Positions 12,986 through 25,245 are shown, numbered from the stretch's first letter. The stretch is DNA of 64,000 nucleotides from Acanthopleura granulata (GCA_016165875.1 JABBOT010000003.1:25810983-25874982); one strand, 5' to 3'. Numbers and translations: made by a program. Notes: generated from the letters alone by a model not told the origin.

Positions 12986-13021
12986 CTGCTAAGAAGTCCA
13001 TTGATGATTTGCAGCGGAGGT
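12986..13021 (-). CDS. Coding exon 3: 36-nt in-phase microexon of the cytoplasmic linker
   Basis: The acceptor tttatttattgccag| and donor CTTAGCAG|gtaacttgg enclose exactly 36 nt. Read in phase 2 from the preceding AG, it gives R-PPLQIINGLLS and hands on AG for the next Arg codon. Another frame of the same 36 nt contains TAG, so the open frame is the one the neighbours require. Because it enters and leaves in phase 2 and has 12 codons, skipping it keeps the reading frame. It lies between introns of about 10.1 and 9.35 kb. In-phase microexons of this size are often regulated in nervous tissue; that is general knowledge and is not shown here. Confidence 0.6.
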
Positions 13022-14617
13022 CTGGCAATAAATAAACAAGCAGTATTAAATGAAGTAAACTGACATAAAATCACAGTTAATTAAACATGGAAATAATTTT
13101 TGCATCAATAACAGTTACAAATCCATATCTTTTTACACAAGTACCTGTTCTCTTTATAATACGTAATATTGTTCATAATTTTAATTATGGTGTTACCAGC
13201 CACTTCAACGTACTACCATAACTGCACATAGCAACAACTAAATGCTAATAACTCATTATACAATGATCACAGATAAACAGAATTGAACATATAAATCACA
13301 GCTTGACAACACAAATGCTACTAGCGAGCAGCTGGACAGAACAAAACGTTATGTAATGTTTGACAAAGGGCCAAACTCAACAACAATTTTCTAAATATAT
13401 TATATTACCCAACGGTTGACATAACCATTCACTGGTACATGTGGACACGTAGCTAAAACATCACATTACGATACCAAGAATACATACATGTACATGTTCC
13501 GTTCGTCTCACAGGAGCTATAATTATTCACACACATGCATTGCAGCAACAGCATACAGTACTGGTTTGTTTGTTATTAAGGTTAAACAATAATGTATTTC
13601 ACAAACATGTATAAACACACATGTTTGTTCTACATGCTAGGCTTTCCATATATGTGAAGATTTACCCTTTAAATCCAGAGCCCTGCGTGACAAACTGTTA
13701 TTGATTGAATATCCCCTAACTGACCTAACATTGATCATTTTTCTGACTCTGAGAGTTCTGTTTATTGTAGAAAAGTGGTTTGAAGACTGTTTGGAAGGTA
13801 GGGTGATATGCTAGTAGAAAAATGCAAGTTTCAGCTCTAAAAGTAATATTTTAAGGCACTGTATTAACATGTACTTGCCTGTAAGATTGCAATTTTTCAG
13901 GTGAAATGTTACATCATTCACAGATTGTAACTACTGTGGTAGTACATATTCAAATAAGGCAAATCATTTTATGACCTTCATTAATATTTTATCAACTGCA
14001 AAATCTGGTAAAATTTACACAATTCTTTATCTAGACCAGAACAGAGAGCTAGAGCATACAGGTTCATGTGCATTTGCACCTTACTGGGGCAAAATTATCA
14101 AAAATATCTGGAACAGGTTTGTCTCATACCTGGCGCAAATACATTCGTTTCCTATATGAACTCTAGCTTCCACTACCAATTAAACTGACTGCTGTTATCT
14201 AAGAGATTAAAAATTCTTGAGTATGGCAATGAAACAAACAAAAAAAATAAATCCTCAATTTACATTTATACTATAAAACTAAGGCAATACTCCCTGATTT
14301 CAAAAGTGGTCTCTCTACTGAAGTAAATTTATAAAAGCGCATGTCGTGTTGCGTATGAGTTTTATTTCAATTCTTACAAAAGCGTGTCACTTCATGGTAA
14401 TTAGCAAACACACACAAACAAAAAAATCCATATTGATCCGTAGCCATTAATTAGATAATGATGTTTTCTCCACGAGGGTGAACCTGGTGTTAGAGGTTGC
14501 TTGTGTACCGTGAAACGGTTTCTACAGACAGGAACACAAGAGGACGTTGCCAAGTCCTGTAATTCTCCTGCCTCCATTGGCCATTTCTCTCCCACGCTGG
14601 ATTTGATTGCAACAATC

Positions 14618-15170
14618 ATGTCGGAACACGAATCTGACATAGTCTGGGATAACCGTGGACAAGTGGTGAAGCAGCTACTTAGGCAGAACCCAGATGACAC
14701 ATTTGTACACACAGGGATTGCGCCTGAACATTTCTATATCTGGAACCTTACCAATGTGTCCAGACAAGTGCAACAGTACCTTTACAGGGCTCTGGAAGGG
14801 CTGCACTTAGGCAGGTTACATACACATAAATACATGTAGTATGGGCCAGACCACTGGACAGTTCCACTTGTTAATGGCTTACATGTACATGGATTGAATG
14901 TAAGATTTCACAAGTAAACTACCATTCAAGCTTGCTATGAAGACTATGAAATTTCAAAAAGTGACACTTTTGTTCTTGTGTTTTTTCTCTCCCTATTCTC
15001 CCCCCTCCCCCACACACTCAAGTCTCCATTTCTCTGGCAGGATACATGGTTCTGTGAATGTAGTGGGAGAAGCAGAGACAATTTATCTTTCTCAGGACAG
15101 TGTGGATGCATGTAGATTGGTAAAAGAAAAGCAGCAACATTTTACTACATTTAAACATTTAAGGTGTTAA
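14618..15170 (+). CDS. Candidate small nested gene, two exons, unknown product
   Basis: On the plus strand, exon 14618-14814 starts at ATG with A at -3 and ends GGCAG|gttaca. The next exon begins after tctctggcag| at 15041 and runs to the stop at 15170. The join is in phase (AG+G = Arg) and gives 108 residues starting MSEHESDIVWDNRG, with later segments PDDTFVHTG, EHFYIWNL, QQYLYRALEG and YLSQDSVDA. A poly(A) signal, aataaa, lies at 15271-15276. The frame stays open upstream to a possible acceptor at 14525 (acggtttctacag|), so the ATG may be internal to a larger exon. The donor is weak at +3 to +6. The amino-acid composition looks protein-like, but I recognise no family. It lies inside the 10 kb intron of the minus-strand gene; a retrogene or mobile-element fragment is possible. 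Confidence 0.4.
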
Positions 15171-15892
15171 AAAGTTTACTACTTCTACTTGTTACTAATT
15201 CACTGTGACTGACAGTTAATTGTATTCTAGTTATTCAAATACATGTACATGCATCAGACTTGGCATTTGGAATAAAGAAGTGAAATAGCTGGGCATGTTC
15301 ACCGCTCATACATGCCTACTGGTGGGAAGTATGTGGTCTTCAATGAATCTAATGTATTATCACCTGAATGGCATTACAAGCTTTGTTAACCACTAACCAA
15401 GGCTAAGGGAACAGTGGAGGCCCTGGGGAATTCTACAAACTTCTTGTCCTGGAATGGGGCTAACCCAATACCTTATGTGTCTTATAGTTGAGAGACAATG
15501 TTCAGAAAAATATTTCCATACAATCACTTTAAGTTACTTGTGTTAAACACCCATGAATTCCATTTTCTCTTCAATATAAGACATCTGCCTAAAAAAGACT
15601 TCCTCTCTAACTGGATTAACTGATGAGGAATGAATGATCAGGCTGAACAGAAAATATTTGAACTACAGTAATTTTACATTATGCATGTACACGTGCAAGC
15701 CTCTAAATCCAATAAAAAAACACAGTAAAAGAGATGACATATTTCCTTATGTAAAACTAAAAGCTGACAAAACAACAATGTCGTAATCTGTTCAGATGCA
15801 TATAAAACACATAGGTGCATTTAGATAAATGTGAAAATTTTCAAGAGCGTAAATTGGATGTTGAAAAACTGGCATCCCCAAGGAGCTAAATC

Positions 15893-16096
15893 AGCAGCAA
15901 TTGAGCTCGAGTAAATTCACAAGATGTTGGAGAGGTAAGCTGAAAATGGGTTTAGTCTTGTCTGGGAGAGTGGCCAAAGTGATTACCTCATTCCTGGAGA
16001 CATCCCTGAGGGATTGGGCTATCAAAGCCACAAACTGGTGTCCTGACTCAATCCAGGGCGAGCTGACAATACTGACTGCAAGCTCTCATAGCAGTG
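15893..16096 (-). other. Ambiguous GC-richer ORF region, open on both strands
   Basis: On the minus strand about 65 codons are open, including SPWIESGHQFVALIAQSLRD. Within it an acceptor-like ggattgagtcag and a donor-like AATGAG|gtaatcac frame 56 nt. On the plus strand another frame of similar length is open and contains a strong donor, GGAGAG|gtaagctg, at 15934. Because both strands look usable I cannot assign it. It may be an exon of the nested gene, a piece of a mobile element, or chance. Confidence 0.2.
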
Positions 16097-19000
16097 GATA
16101 AATAACACGGGATCCACATGCTTACTGAAAAGGTACATACATAAACATGCATGCCACTTATACAATGGCAAGGCACTGCAAATGCACCAAAGCAGTTTGC
16201 ATCATTCATTCATTTCACACTGATTAAGTGAGAACAAAACACCTTGCATGTTTGCAACTTAAGACAGATATTGACCCATTCCAAGTGTCTGGTTGTTAAC
16301 TACCTTAGACAACCACTGAAACAGATAAATTACCCCAGCAACTCCTTTCCTGGGGACCGGAACTACCCTAAAGCTCTGGGGTCTTCAGCAATTAATAAAA
16401 ATGTCCACAGTTCTGACGTCAAACAACCCTTGAAAAACTTGTTTAAAGGTTAAGGTTGCAAATGGCTTCAGGGAAAGAAGCCCGCCCACAGGGGCTGACT
16501 TGTTTCTTTTTCTTTAATGGCTTGAAATTAAACTATGGACAATTTAACTGAAATAAAGCATAGAAGTGCTTCCCTACAGCTGTATTTAGCCTGGTTGATT
16601 CTCAGATGGACGAAGGTGTTGTTTTATGCACATAGTTGAACAACAAATGACAGAACACTCTGACATTTAATCTCCTGGTATTCACTGAGCTTTCTCAGCT
16701 TTTTGCTTTCAACAAAATGTCAAGATGTAGTGGAAATGTTCAATTAAAAGAAAATTCAGAACTATTAATAAATAATAGAACATTCCTCTGGACAAAAGAA
16801 GTTAGGAAATTAGCAAACAAAAAATATAATTACAATGGAAATTCAGAAAAAAAATATGGCAAAAAATAAAAAGCAGGAGAGAAACATAAGATGAGTACTA
16901 ACTGTTATCAGCAGGAAATCCACTGTACACTGATCAGATCTAAAGATGTTCTTTTAACAACATTAGATCCTTAGGGGATATGTCCACTATTATGGCTTCA
17001 CAGAGTAAAACCTAAAACCCTTACACTGGTCTAACCTCTGAAGATCGTGCTGCTGACCCATGCACATAAAGAGGACATGACAAAACCATCCAACCTTTAC
17101 CCTGTATTTACAGCCAGGCCTCTCAAAATAATTCCTGTACTGAGCTGTAACAGCAAAAATCCAACTTATCCTTTACAGTCATTGACACAAACATGTATAT
17201 GTAATTTATATTTTGAAAGAAAGCCAACCAGAAGTTTATCAAGTTACAGACTGGACAATAAAGCAAGAATGCAGACAGTAACTATGGCTCAAGTGGCTTA
17301 ATAATTTTTAATGGAGCTTTTTTGGAGCTTATACGATTAAATAAAGTTCACAGGTATACATTCTATGGTAGAAGCAATTACTGATCTCATTTTCAATCCT
17401 GCACTGAATTCAATGATTTATTAGGAATCCCAAGAATATTTCACGTACTGTACATAAACTAAAATTTTGTGTATATGTTGCTCATTTATCCTGACTCTGA
17501 GACTTTTACTGATCTTACAAAAATGTCTAGCGCTTTATTTTGAAAGTACAATATACTTGGGGCGACATATGAAGTCATTTACAACATATGGCTGCAACCC
17601 TGTTCAAGGGAGGAGGAAACTGGGCAGAGTGAGCAGGATGCAGGATACCTGTCAACCCTTCAAGTCTGGACACCCTAACCAATGGGAGCGGCATTCAAAA
17701 CTATTGTCACCTGACACTAAACGCACTTAATCAAGTTAATGACATGAACAATATTAGTTCAGACTTCTTAGTGCTTTAGGCAAGGAGGTATGTCAGGTAA
17801 CTGGTGAATGTCAGTGCTTCACTCCTGCAAATGTAACTGATGTTTTAAAAGTGAAAAAATTTTGAGTACAATGTTACACAGCAATTTATCAATCAATCCA
17901 TAAATTTTTTCTCCTAAAATTAAATCTACATTTGAATCTAATGTACACTGAATTTGATATAAATGAACTACACATGTATTCCCTGAACAAATCTGCCAAA
18001 CGCAATGGAACATGTGGAAATCTAAACTGGCTCAAGAGACACAACTCTAGTTCATAGCCATGCTGTCAGAAGAGTAGCTTCCCTTCACACATCTTGGCAT
18101 TTAGTTTATCACAATGTAAACCAGCCACTGCTTGTACACTTCAACATTTTTTGTATAAGTATTAAAGAACTCATAATAAAAACTCCAACAGCAACAAAAT
18201 CCCATCAAACTGTGAGCACTGTACTCAAAGCCTTTCTTTACATCTACAGATGGACACCAGAACTTAATCTGCACATATCGATTTGGTTTAATAGTGTGGG
18301 ATAAAAATAATACCTTGAAAGACAGCCCTTCATTTTTTACCAAATGAAATTCAATACCTCGCAAATATATCAACTGTATTAGGCTTTTTTAACAAGCTGT
18401 TTTACTTGCGTCAGTGTGCCTATTGATTTCCAGTGGGTTTCTTTCATTTCCACATCATTATCACTATTCTGAATGTTAGCTAATTAAACCAAAGTGCAAT
18501 ATGTAGAAAATCAAACTAACCTGAGCTTGTTCACTTGGCAGGTTACTTCCTTAATGATGAACACAATACATGTATGATTACAAACATGCCCTTTATGACC
18601 TGAAACCCTGTGCTGTCAGGACTATGAAAACTAAGGAAGATTACTTCTTAGAAAAAAACTGAGAAAGATGAAACTAACAAGAAATCAATTAAATTGTCTT
18701 TTTACAAAAAACACTGCACATGAATTCTACCCTTATATGGCAAGTCTCCTGCGGTCTAATGATGAATAATCACTCACCACACCCCATGTCAACCCTTCTA
18801 CCACCATATGCTCCAATGCCAGTCCTTTCCAACACTGTTTTATACAATCTACATGTATTTGGCTCTTGAATGAAATGACAGACCATGTAAGTGTTTCACT
18901 AACCAAACAATTCACACACATGTAGTTCTTTGGAAAACCAAAATGTTTAATATTGCACAAAGACAATCCAGGACGTAAGTATGAATAAAGCTTTAGTTTC

Positions 19001-19552
19001 AATACAACTTGCCACAGGTCAGTGGGTGCTCTAGTTTTTATAAAACTGATTGCCATCAAATAAGTCAAAAATTCTTGAGAATGGTGTTAAACATTAACAA
19101 AAAGAATCAAATAAATGTTAAATCAATTAATCCATCAATCAGCTTGCAGTGCAAAGTTTTCTTTAACTCTTGTGCTGTCCTATTTTTTGTTTGATCGATC
19201 GCAAGAGTCCGGCTAATACAGCAAATTACAGTGCAAATGCTATTATACAATGAATGAGTGATAAATACAAATCATAAAATAACTTCATCCTAAACTCGCG
19301 TGCTGCATGCCATTCCTTCAGCTTTTCATCTACAGATCACACTACTGAATGCTGATATCACTTTACATATTCTGCCATAGCAAGATTAAATGCCATTAAT
19401 TAAATTACCCCTTTATGAGATAAGGAATCCTAAAATAAAAAGCGGATCTTGAACTCTTCATGGAACAGTGACTGTTTAGGTATCTTTGTCACATACATGT
19501 TCATGTGTATGTATGTACATACATTTGTGTCAGACTGCACGGCTACACTGTA

Positions 19553-19786
19553 GGTCATTGAAAAAATGTTTGTGAGGCGTAATCTGGCCAGCTCTCCATA
19601 AAAGGCACTATTCTGAAGTGTTTATTGGGATTTTAATATTATTTTTTCTCTCTCAATGTTAATTTCATTAAAATGCCTATCTTTTTATGAGTCAGAAGAA
19701 ACAACTGAGAGTATTCCCTAATGTTCCAGCTTATTTCTCCTCGTAGAGTCGGGTTACACTGAACAAAGAACTTTTTAATGATGGCT
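19553..19786 (+). mobile_element. MITE-like element, family D
   Basis: The left terminus ggtcattgaaaaaatgtttg...ggcgtaatc and right terminus cgggttacactgaacaaaga...atggct match family D ends. The interior ctctctcaatgttaatttca parallels the 8.9 kb copy. About 234 bp. Confidence 0.6.
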
Positions 19787-22700
19787 TAAAACTGCATGTA
19801 AGCATAGTGTACGACTGTTAATACATATAACACAAAAGTTCCTGCCTTCCTGTGTAACACAACACATCCTGAGCAGCAGAAATGTTGCAAATGTCAAAAT
19901 GTGGTGCAAGGGCCATCTATTTTTTTGTTCTTTAATGATGACAGACTTATTTAACCATTCTCTTTGTTATTACTTTGCTGTTAAATTAGTACTTTAAAAA
20001 AATCCAGTGAAAGTTTCTGTGGTTGTAAGCTGGACCCATTCAACGTCCAGCAGTAGGACCTTGATGTCATTTTATTGATGTCAAATGTTCCTGGCATTGC
20101 AGACATAGCGCTACAATCAAATTTTGACGTAATAATGGCTCAAGATCCTGTTTCACACTAGCGCCACCTCACAGGATTACAAAAATTGCCACCTTCCCAC
20201 TGATTTATCGGACTGGTGCATAACAACCTTCTTACAAATTGTTCACCTAAACATGACAGCAATCAGGCCTATGGGTGGGGGAAATTGGAGTGCCTTTTAT
20301 AACCATTAGCTTCTAGCAGGTATCTGACGTAATTTCTTGGCATAAAGCCTGCAGCTGAACCAGCAATAACCAGATTTGAACCTTATAACCCTGCTTGTCA
20401 AGAACCAATCAGCTGTGCTAAATACATGTCTTAGCTTAATGAGCCAGACTGAGCTTCAAATTTCTCCTGATGTTATACAAAACCATCTGAACTCTCAAGC
20501 TACACAACAGACTAGTGCATGTAACTACTATTCTGTTGTTTCTTATGTTATTTCATAAAGTCATTTCAAAAAGTCTTTAATATCTGGCAACAATTATGAT
20601 GAGGTTTCGGGAGTTTTATGTGAAAATGCCTTTCTTATATGAAACTTAACTACTATTTAGAGTATTAAAGAGACAAATATATGCTTGTATGCATGACCGT
20701 TTAAATGTAAAACTCATACATATGCACATCAGCCAAAATCTATTGGACATTGTATACACATACATCTATACATGCGTTTGTTCAAGATCCCCAAAAATCT
20801 ATACCAGTGCTGTTTTATTCACAAACTGATATAAAAGAATTAATACATGGCCGGTAGAATACACGGTTTTCCCGTCAAAACTGTTCAAGGTTTTTTCTGA
20901 ATCCAATATTTCAGAGGTGATAACCCAGTAAAATACAGTACAACATACGTTGCATGTTTGCACAGGAAGGCAATTTTACTTTTTATTGTCTATTATTCCT
21001 ACCTGGGTAATTTTCTGCTCTATGAGCACTGGGCTCCCCCATGTTTGAACTACAGTAGATGTAGCTATGCTAATTTCTGAGCTGACAGAGGCTGATGCTC
21101 ATGGTCATGTTTTACAGTGTAATCTAGCAGCGCGACAGGGCAAATCAATGTTCTACGTTATCAGCCCCAATAACATACACCATTTCTGTACAGACTGCGT
21201 GTGTGAACCTACACCATCACCCCCTCCATCCCTTCTCTTTTCAATCTCTAGCATTTACACTTTAACAACCATGATGGGATTGTGACTTTGATAAAAGGTT
21301 TAGTTTGTAAACATTTGTGATCAAGAAAACTTTTAATGGTTGAAAAGCAAATTACTGACATATTTGAATTGTCACCTTCTATATGTTCATACATGGAAGC
21401 AACATTAAATTTTTATAAAATTTTGGGTGATCATAAACCACTAAAGTAAATACAGTTTTCATGTTCAAAGCAGGATTTTTTCGCAAATAGTATGTAAATT
21501 GAGGAAATCCTTTTAAACCTTCAGGCACTTTGTTCACTCAGTCTTGTCAAAACCTGAATAACTGTTAAACAAAAGAGTTTAAAAAATTTCTTTTTCTATA
21601 TCCTTTGTAGACTAAAAGTGCTTGAAATGCAAGCTGGAGGCCAGTTCTGGACAAAAGATTAAATTGCCTCTTAATGAAGCTTGTCTGGCTATCACTTACT
21701 GTGACAAAACTAATCTGCGGGGATGTACAGGACACGTAACCCGGGGGGGGGCTGCAGATAACCCATGTTTATACCAGGCTTTCCCTCTGACCAGACAAAG
21801 TGATAGGGGCAAGGGGAGCCAAGTTTTCCCTCGTTATTGATCTAACTGAAGGAACAAGATCCAATAGCTCTTCCCATGTCCTATCTCCTGCCTGTCCTCG
21901 TGGCCAGGCCTCAGGGGGAAGTTAGGAGACTTCTGTAAATCATTATCCTGGAGCAGGTGGGGTGAAAATAACGAGGAGCCCAAGCGGGGTCAGGTATGCC
22001 CTATGAATATAGCTATACACATCTACATGTACCATCGTCTGTCATTAAAATTCATGCACCCAGTATAGAAGAAAATAATTAACTTTACTGAACTGCTGTA
22101 TTCATGATTGTGAACAAGAATATTTTTCACTTCATGGTTTAATGGGCAAGAGAAACATGAAAGAATCTATTTGGAAACCATCATTGTCAAGGTGGATTCC
22201 AATTTAAGTGGCTCTGTTGGTTGGCATACTGTGAATGTGGTCTAAAGGGAAAAATACTCCCTCACTTTATAGTCAAGAGACTGAAACAGAAAGTTCCAAA
22301 CACAAAATATCAGTAACATGTACAGATGAAGTTTCAAGCTAGTATATAAGGATTCCAAACAGCCTTCAGACTGCCCACAGCAGTTACTACTGTGAAACTT
22401 ATAGCATGCCTAATAAGAATGTAAATCAGACCCTCATTAAAATTTAGGTGCACAAACTACCATGTATTGTATGAATAGAAATGCTGACCACAACATGCAG
22501 GATGAAAAAAAAAAAACAACAAAAAAAAACTGTTATTACGAATCATATGTCAATGAAGAAGTTTCATACTGGGCATTAACCAATGAATCTAAAAGACGTC
22601 ATGTAATATAGTGTTTTTTTGGAGGGGGAAGACAAATGATAAGAATGAATAGATGATTATGGCTTAATTAATGCCTCTTCTGCACTATTTCAGCCACTGT

Positions 22701-23109
22701 GAGAGATGTACATATATATATTCACAACTACTTGCTGCAGACGTACAATACAATACACGCCTTCCACAGAGGATGCGAGCATAATGAAACATCAAGTAAC
22801 AACTGAGTTACACACTTCTGTTGCAGCAAATGGAATGGCAGACACTTCCTCAAACTCTTAATGCAATGAGTAATTTTGCCCTTTGACAAAAACACCCTTG
22901 TAACCCTTGTCTTTTTTTTTTTTTGAGAATATAGTGAGGCAGAACATAAATCACTTTCGAACACTGAAATGAAAACATTAGGGAGACAGGAGCACATTTA
23001 CAATTTAATAGCCTTAGGCAAAAAAATGCCGAATGTGAAAAAAAAAAACAGCTCATACATGATTTCATGGAGAAAAAGTTTATCGCCAATGTTTATTTGG
23101 TGGATTTAC

Positions 23110-23365
23110 CTGATTGTCTTTCTGGTAATGGCTGGGGATTGTCCACGACTGCGAGAGGCAGTGGAACTTGATCCACTGTCCACGGAGAGTCGATTGTCAT
23201 TGTGGTAGCCCTCCTCAACAGGGCTGTACAGCTGGCCTTTATCCTCAGTGTCTTTGTACTTGCGCTTCCAGCAGCAGGCACAGAGGAAGGCGGCCATGAT
23301 GAGGACGAACAAACCTCCAATGGAGCCAGCTACCACCAGCACCACCTCGCCAACGTCTTCCATGG
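23110..23365 (-). CDS. Coding exon 2: transmembrane segment and Cys/basic juxtamembrane region
   Basis: The exon is 256 nt, with acceptor gttgactgttttcag| and donor ACAATCAG|gtaaatcc. It encodes residues 12-97. Residues 13-18 are MEDVGE. Residues 19-41 form one hydrophobic span rich in Val, Leu, Ile, Phe, Gly and Ala. Cys 40, 42 and 43 then precede KRKYK (45-49), a stop-transfer pattern in which the Cys residues could be palmitoylated. Residues 50-96 are polar, with a Ser-rich run (SVDSGSSSTASRSRG) that looks like a phosphorylatable linker. This is the only exon visible as a clear ORF, and local GC is higher than in the flanking introns. Both ends are confirmed by phase with their neighbours. 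It matches no family I can name with confidence. Confidence 0.85.
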
Positions 23366-23878
23366 CTGAAAACAGTCAACCACACAACAAAGTTATGGAC
23401 AGTATGCAGTGCGTGGCCTGGTGGATGTTTCGACTGCTCTGTTTACATGCAACACAGATTACACATGTCCATGTATATCCGAATAACACAAGGGGTGTAA
23501 GCATGGTCCATGGGGTTAGGTGGGTGTTGGTTTTCTTACATATCATACACTTTCAGCAAAGGTGTACATTTAGTGCATGACCAACAAGCAGACTTTGACA
23601 GTTTGCATGTACATTTAATCATCATGATACAATTATATATTCACACATATTGGTAACAGTGATCAGGATGTTGGAGGGAGCTGCAAAGACAGAAAAGTGT
23701 GAATATTTCAGCTCAGTAAATTTCCCTACACATACATGTACCTATATGTGTCTACAGGTGAATTTATGTTAAGTTGAGAGCCTGGTTGCCCTCAAAGCTT
23801 ATGCTTGCTTACTTATGAGCTGTGTCAGGCTGATCAGTCTTGGCTCTAAGTTATTAAGTCGCACATCTTTTTCAAATA

Positions 23879-24141
23879 GGGGCCTCCATGGTTTAGTCGG
23901 TTAGTGCGCTAACGCTGCTAAATGACCCAGAACCCTCCCACTAATGCAGTTGCTATGATTTCAAGTCCAGCTCATGCTGGCTTCCTCTCCGGCCGTACGT
24001 GGGAATGCCTGCCAGCAACCTGCAGATGGTCGTGGCTTTCCCCTGTGCTCTGCTCGGTTTCCTCCCACCATAATGATGACTGCCTTTGTATAAGTGAAAT
24101 ATTCTTGAGTACGGCGTAAAACACCAATCAATCTTTTTCAA
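23879..24141 (+). mobile_element. SINE family A, near full length
   Basis: The 5' part is tRNA-like, with an A-box-like tagtcggttagtgcg near 23893 and a degenerate B box (atttcaagtcc) near 23958. A central block (cttcctctccggccgtacgt ... tttcctcccaccataatg) leads into the 3' block gtataagtgaaatattcttg and then agtacggcgtaaaacaccaa, ending in short caat repeats. Similar conserved-core SINEs are widespread in molluscs and relatives (V-SINE/RUDI and Nin-type families); I cannot fix the exact family by eye. It is inserted in the plus orientation in the intron between coding exons 1 and 2. Confidence 0.8.
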
Positions 24142-24516
24142 AGAAACAATGGAACCATATAATTAACCTACATGTACACTTAGTTGGATACCTTTAAATG
24201 TATATGAATGCAAATGATTCTTCAACAATGTAACCAAAGCATTGTGACCTGTGCTCTTGGTCTGGCATCATCACTATCAGCATTAAAGCACTTGGTATCT
24301 TAATCCTGATGCCAGCAGCCTCTTCCTTCCTATCTTTCCCATAAAAAGTCTTTTGATGAAGACACATGCATACATGCTATATTGCATTGCAATATTATGC
24401 AAAGAAGAAGTTTGGTCACTTGACTGCAATATTGCCTGCCTATTGAGCTCAGACTATAAATCACATCACCATTTGTAAAGGTCCTAATTTGTCCTAATTT
24501 GCCACGGCAGACATAC

Positions 24517-24569
24517 CTGTTGGCACTACAGCTTGTTCATCTTCTTTCATTGTGCTTCAGAGCTGAACT
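24517..24569 (-). CDS. Coding exon 1: start codon exon of the membrane protein
   Basis: The ATG is at 24550-24548, followed by codons for MKEDEQAVVPT and one base (G) of a split Ala codon. The donor ACAG|gtatgtctg at 24517/24516 is strong. The acceptor attccag at 24570 is weaker because its pyrimidine tract is poor, so a transcription start inside or just upstream of this exon is also possible. The split G joins CC at the start of the next exon to make GCC. The start is chosen because it is the only ATG giving an in-phase join to the membrane exon; the second Met at residue 13 is an alternative start. The N-terminus is acidic and lacks a hydrophobic signal peptide, which fits a signal-anchor protein. 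Confidence 0.7.
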
Positions 24570-25197
24570 CTGGAATATTTTATTTTTCATAAACCAACAA
24601 TCCAGTTTACAGTAAAGCAACATTCACCCAGTACCTTACGAACTTTCTTATTTAAAGCTGCAGTAGGCCATGCCAGCAAGACCGGGATGGGACCGAATGT
24701 CACTTCATTTGTCAATGGCCAGCCGGTTGTTGTGAGAGTGATAGTAGCAAATCAGTCAACAAGGCCACTGACATATATGTACATGCATCTGTCCAAGTTG
24801 TATCAAATTGTTAAGGCCACAGATAACAATAACCATACATGTAGGATACCATATTAAATAAACATATGGTACTTATGTTTGAATGTCATGTTTTAGTTGA
24901 AATCTGTCATCTATTATTGATTTCCTCCTGACAGGTGTTGACATAATCATCATGCAAGAGCCTGTACCTGTACATGTACGAACTTACTTACATATATAAG
25001 CATGTATGTACACTATGTGCGTTGTATAATTAACCAAAGACTGCTCTGAAACCTTCATGCTCCACCACATACAGCTGCAGATTAGCTTTTCTTACATGTG
25101 CAATGGATGAGAGCTGTAAGACCCACCACAGCATACTTATCTTTGTTTCCAGTGATTATTACAAGAGAGGGACCATATAAATAAACAATTAACTTAC

Positions 25198-25245
25198 CTG
25201 TCCCAAAAAGTCAAAGATAATTATCCCTAAGCTTAATTCAGTTCA
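25198..25245 (-). other. Probable non-coding 5' UTR exon
   Basis: The donor GGGACAG|gtaagttaat is nearly perfect. The acceptor, preceded by ttattttctg and ending gtgtgtcag|, is acceptable. The 48 nt between them carry stops in all three minus-strand frames, so it cannot be coding. It lies 628 bp upstream of the ATG exon on the same strand, which suggests a spliced 5' leader. The donor is firm and the acceptor less so. Confidence 0.4.

Larger units (their letters stand above)
13022..23109 (-). other. 10.1 kb intron of the membrane-protein gene
   Basis: It separates the transmembrane exon from the microexon. It holds the candidate nested plus-strand gene (14618-15170), the ambiguous ORF region at 15.9-16.1 kb, a MITE-like copy (19553-19786) and SINE tail fragments near 14207 and 19060. 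The rest is AT-rich and unassigned. Confidence 0.55.

Noticed and set aside
16304..16315. 12-nt microexon-like TGGTTGTCTAAG with good flanking sites on the minus strand
   Set aside because: It is too short to distinguish from chance without RNA reads. It would also fit the phase, so it is worth checking against transcripts.
18521..18607. 87-nt exon-like stretch on the minus strand, open and phase 2-2, which would fit between coding exons 2 and 3
   Set aside because: The acceptor tract is only moderate, and the translation (Cys/Val/Ile-rich) is unlike the hydrophilic linker. One frame open over 29 codons is expected by chance at this frequency.
24643..24730. Possible further coding exon upstream of the ATG exon
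   Set aside because: No donor or open frame consistent with an upstream protein extension; the acidic N-terminus beginning at 24550 is sufficient.
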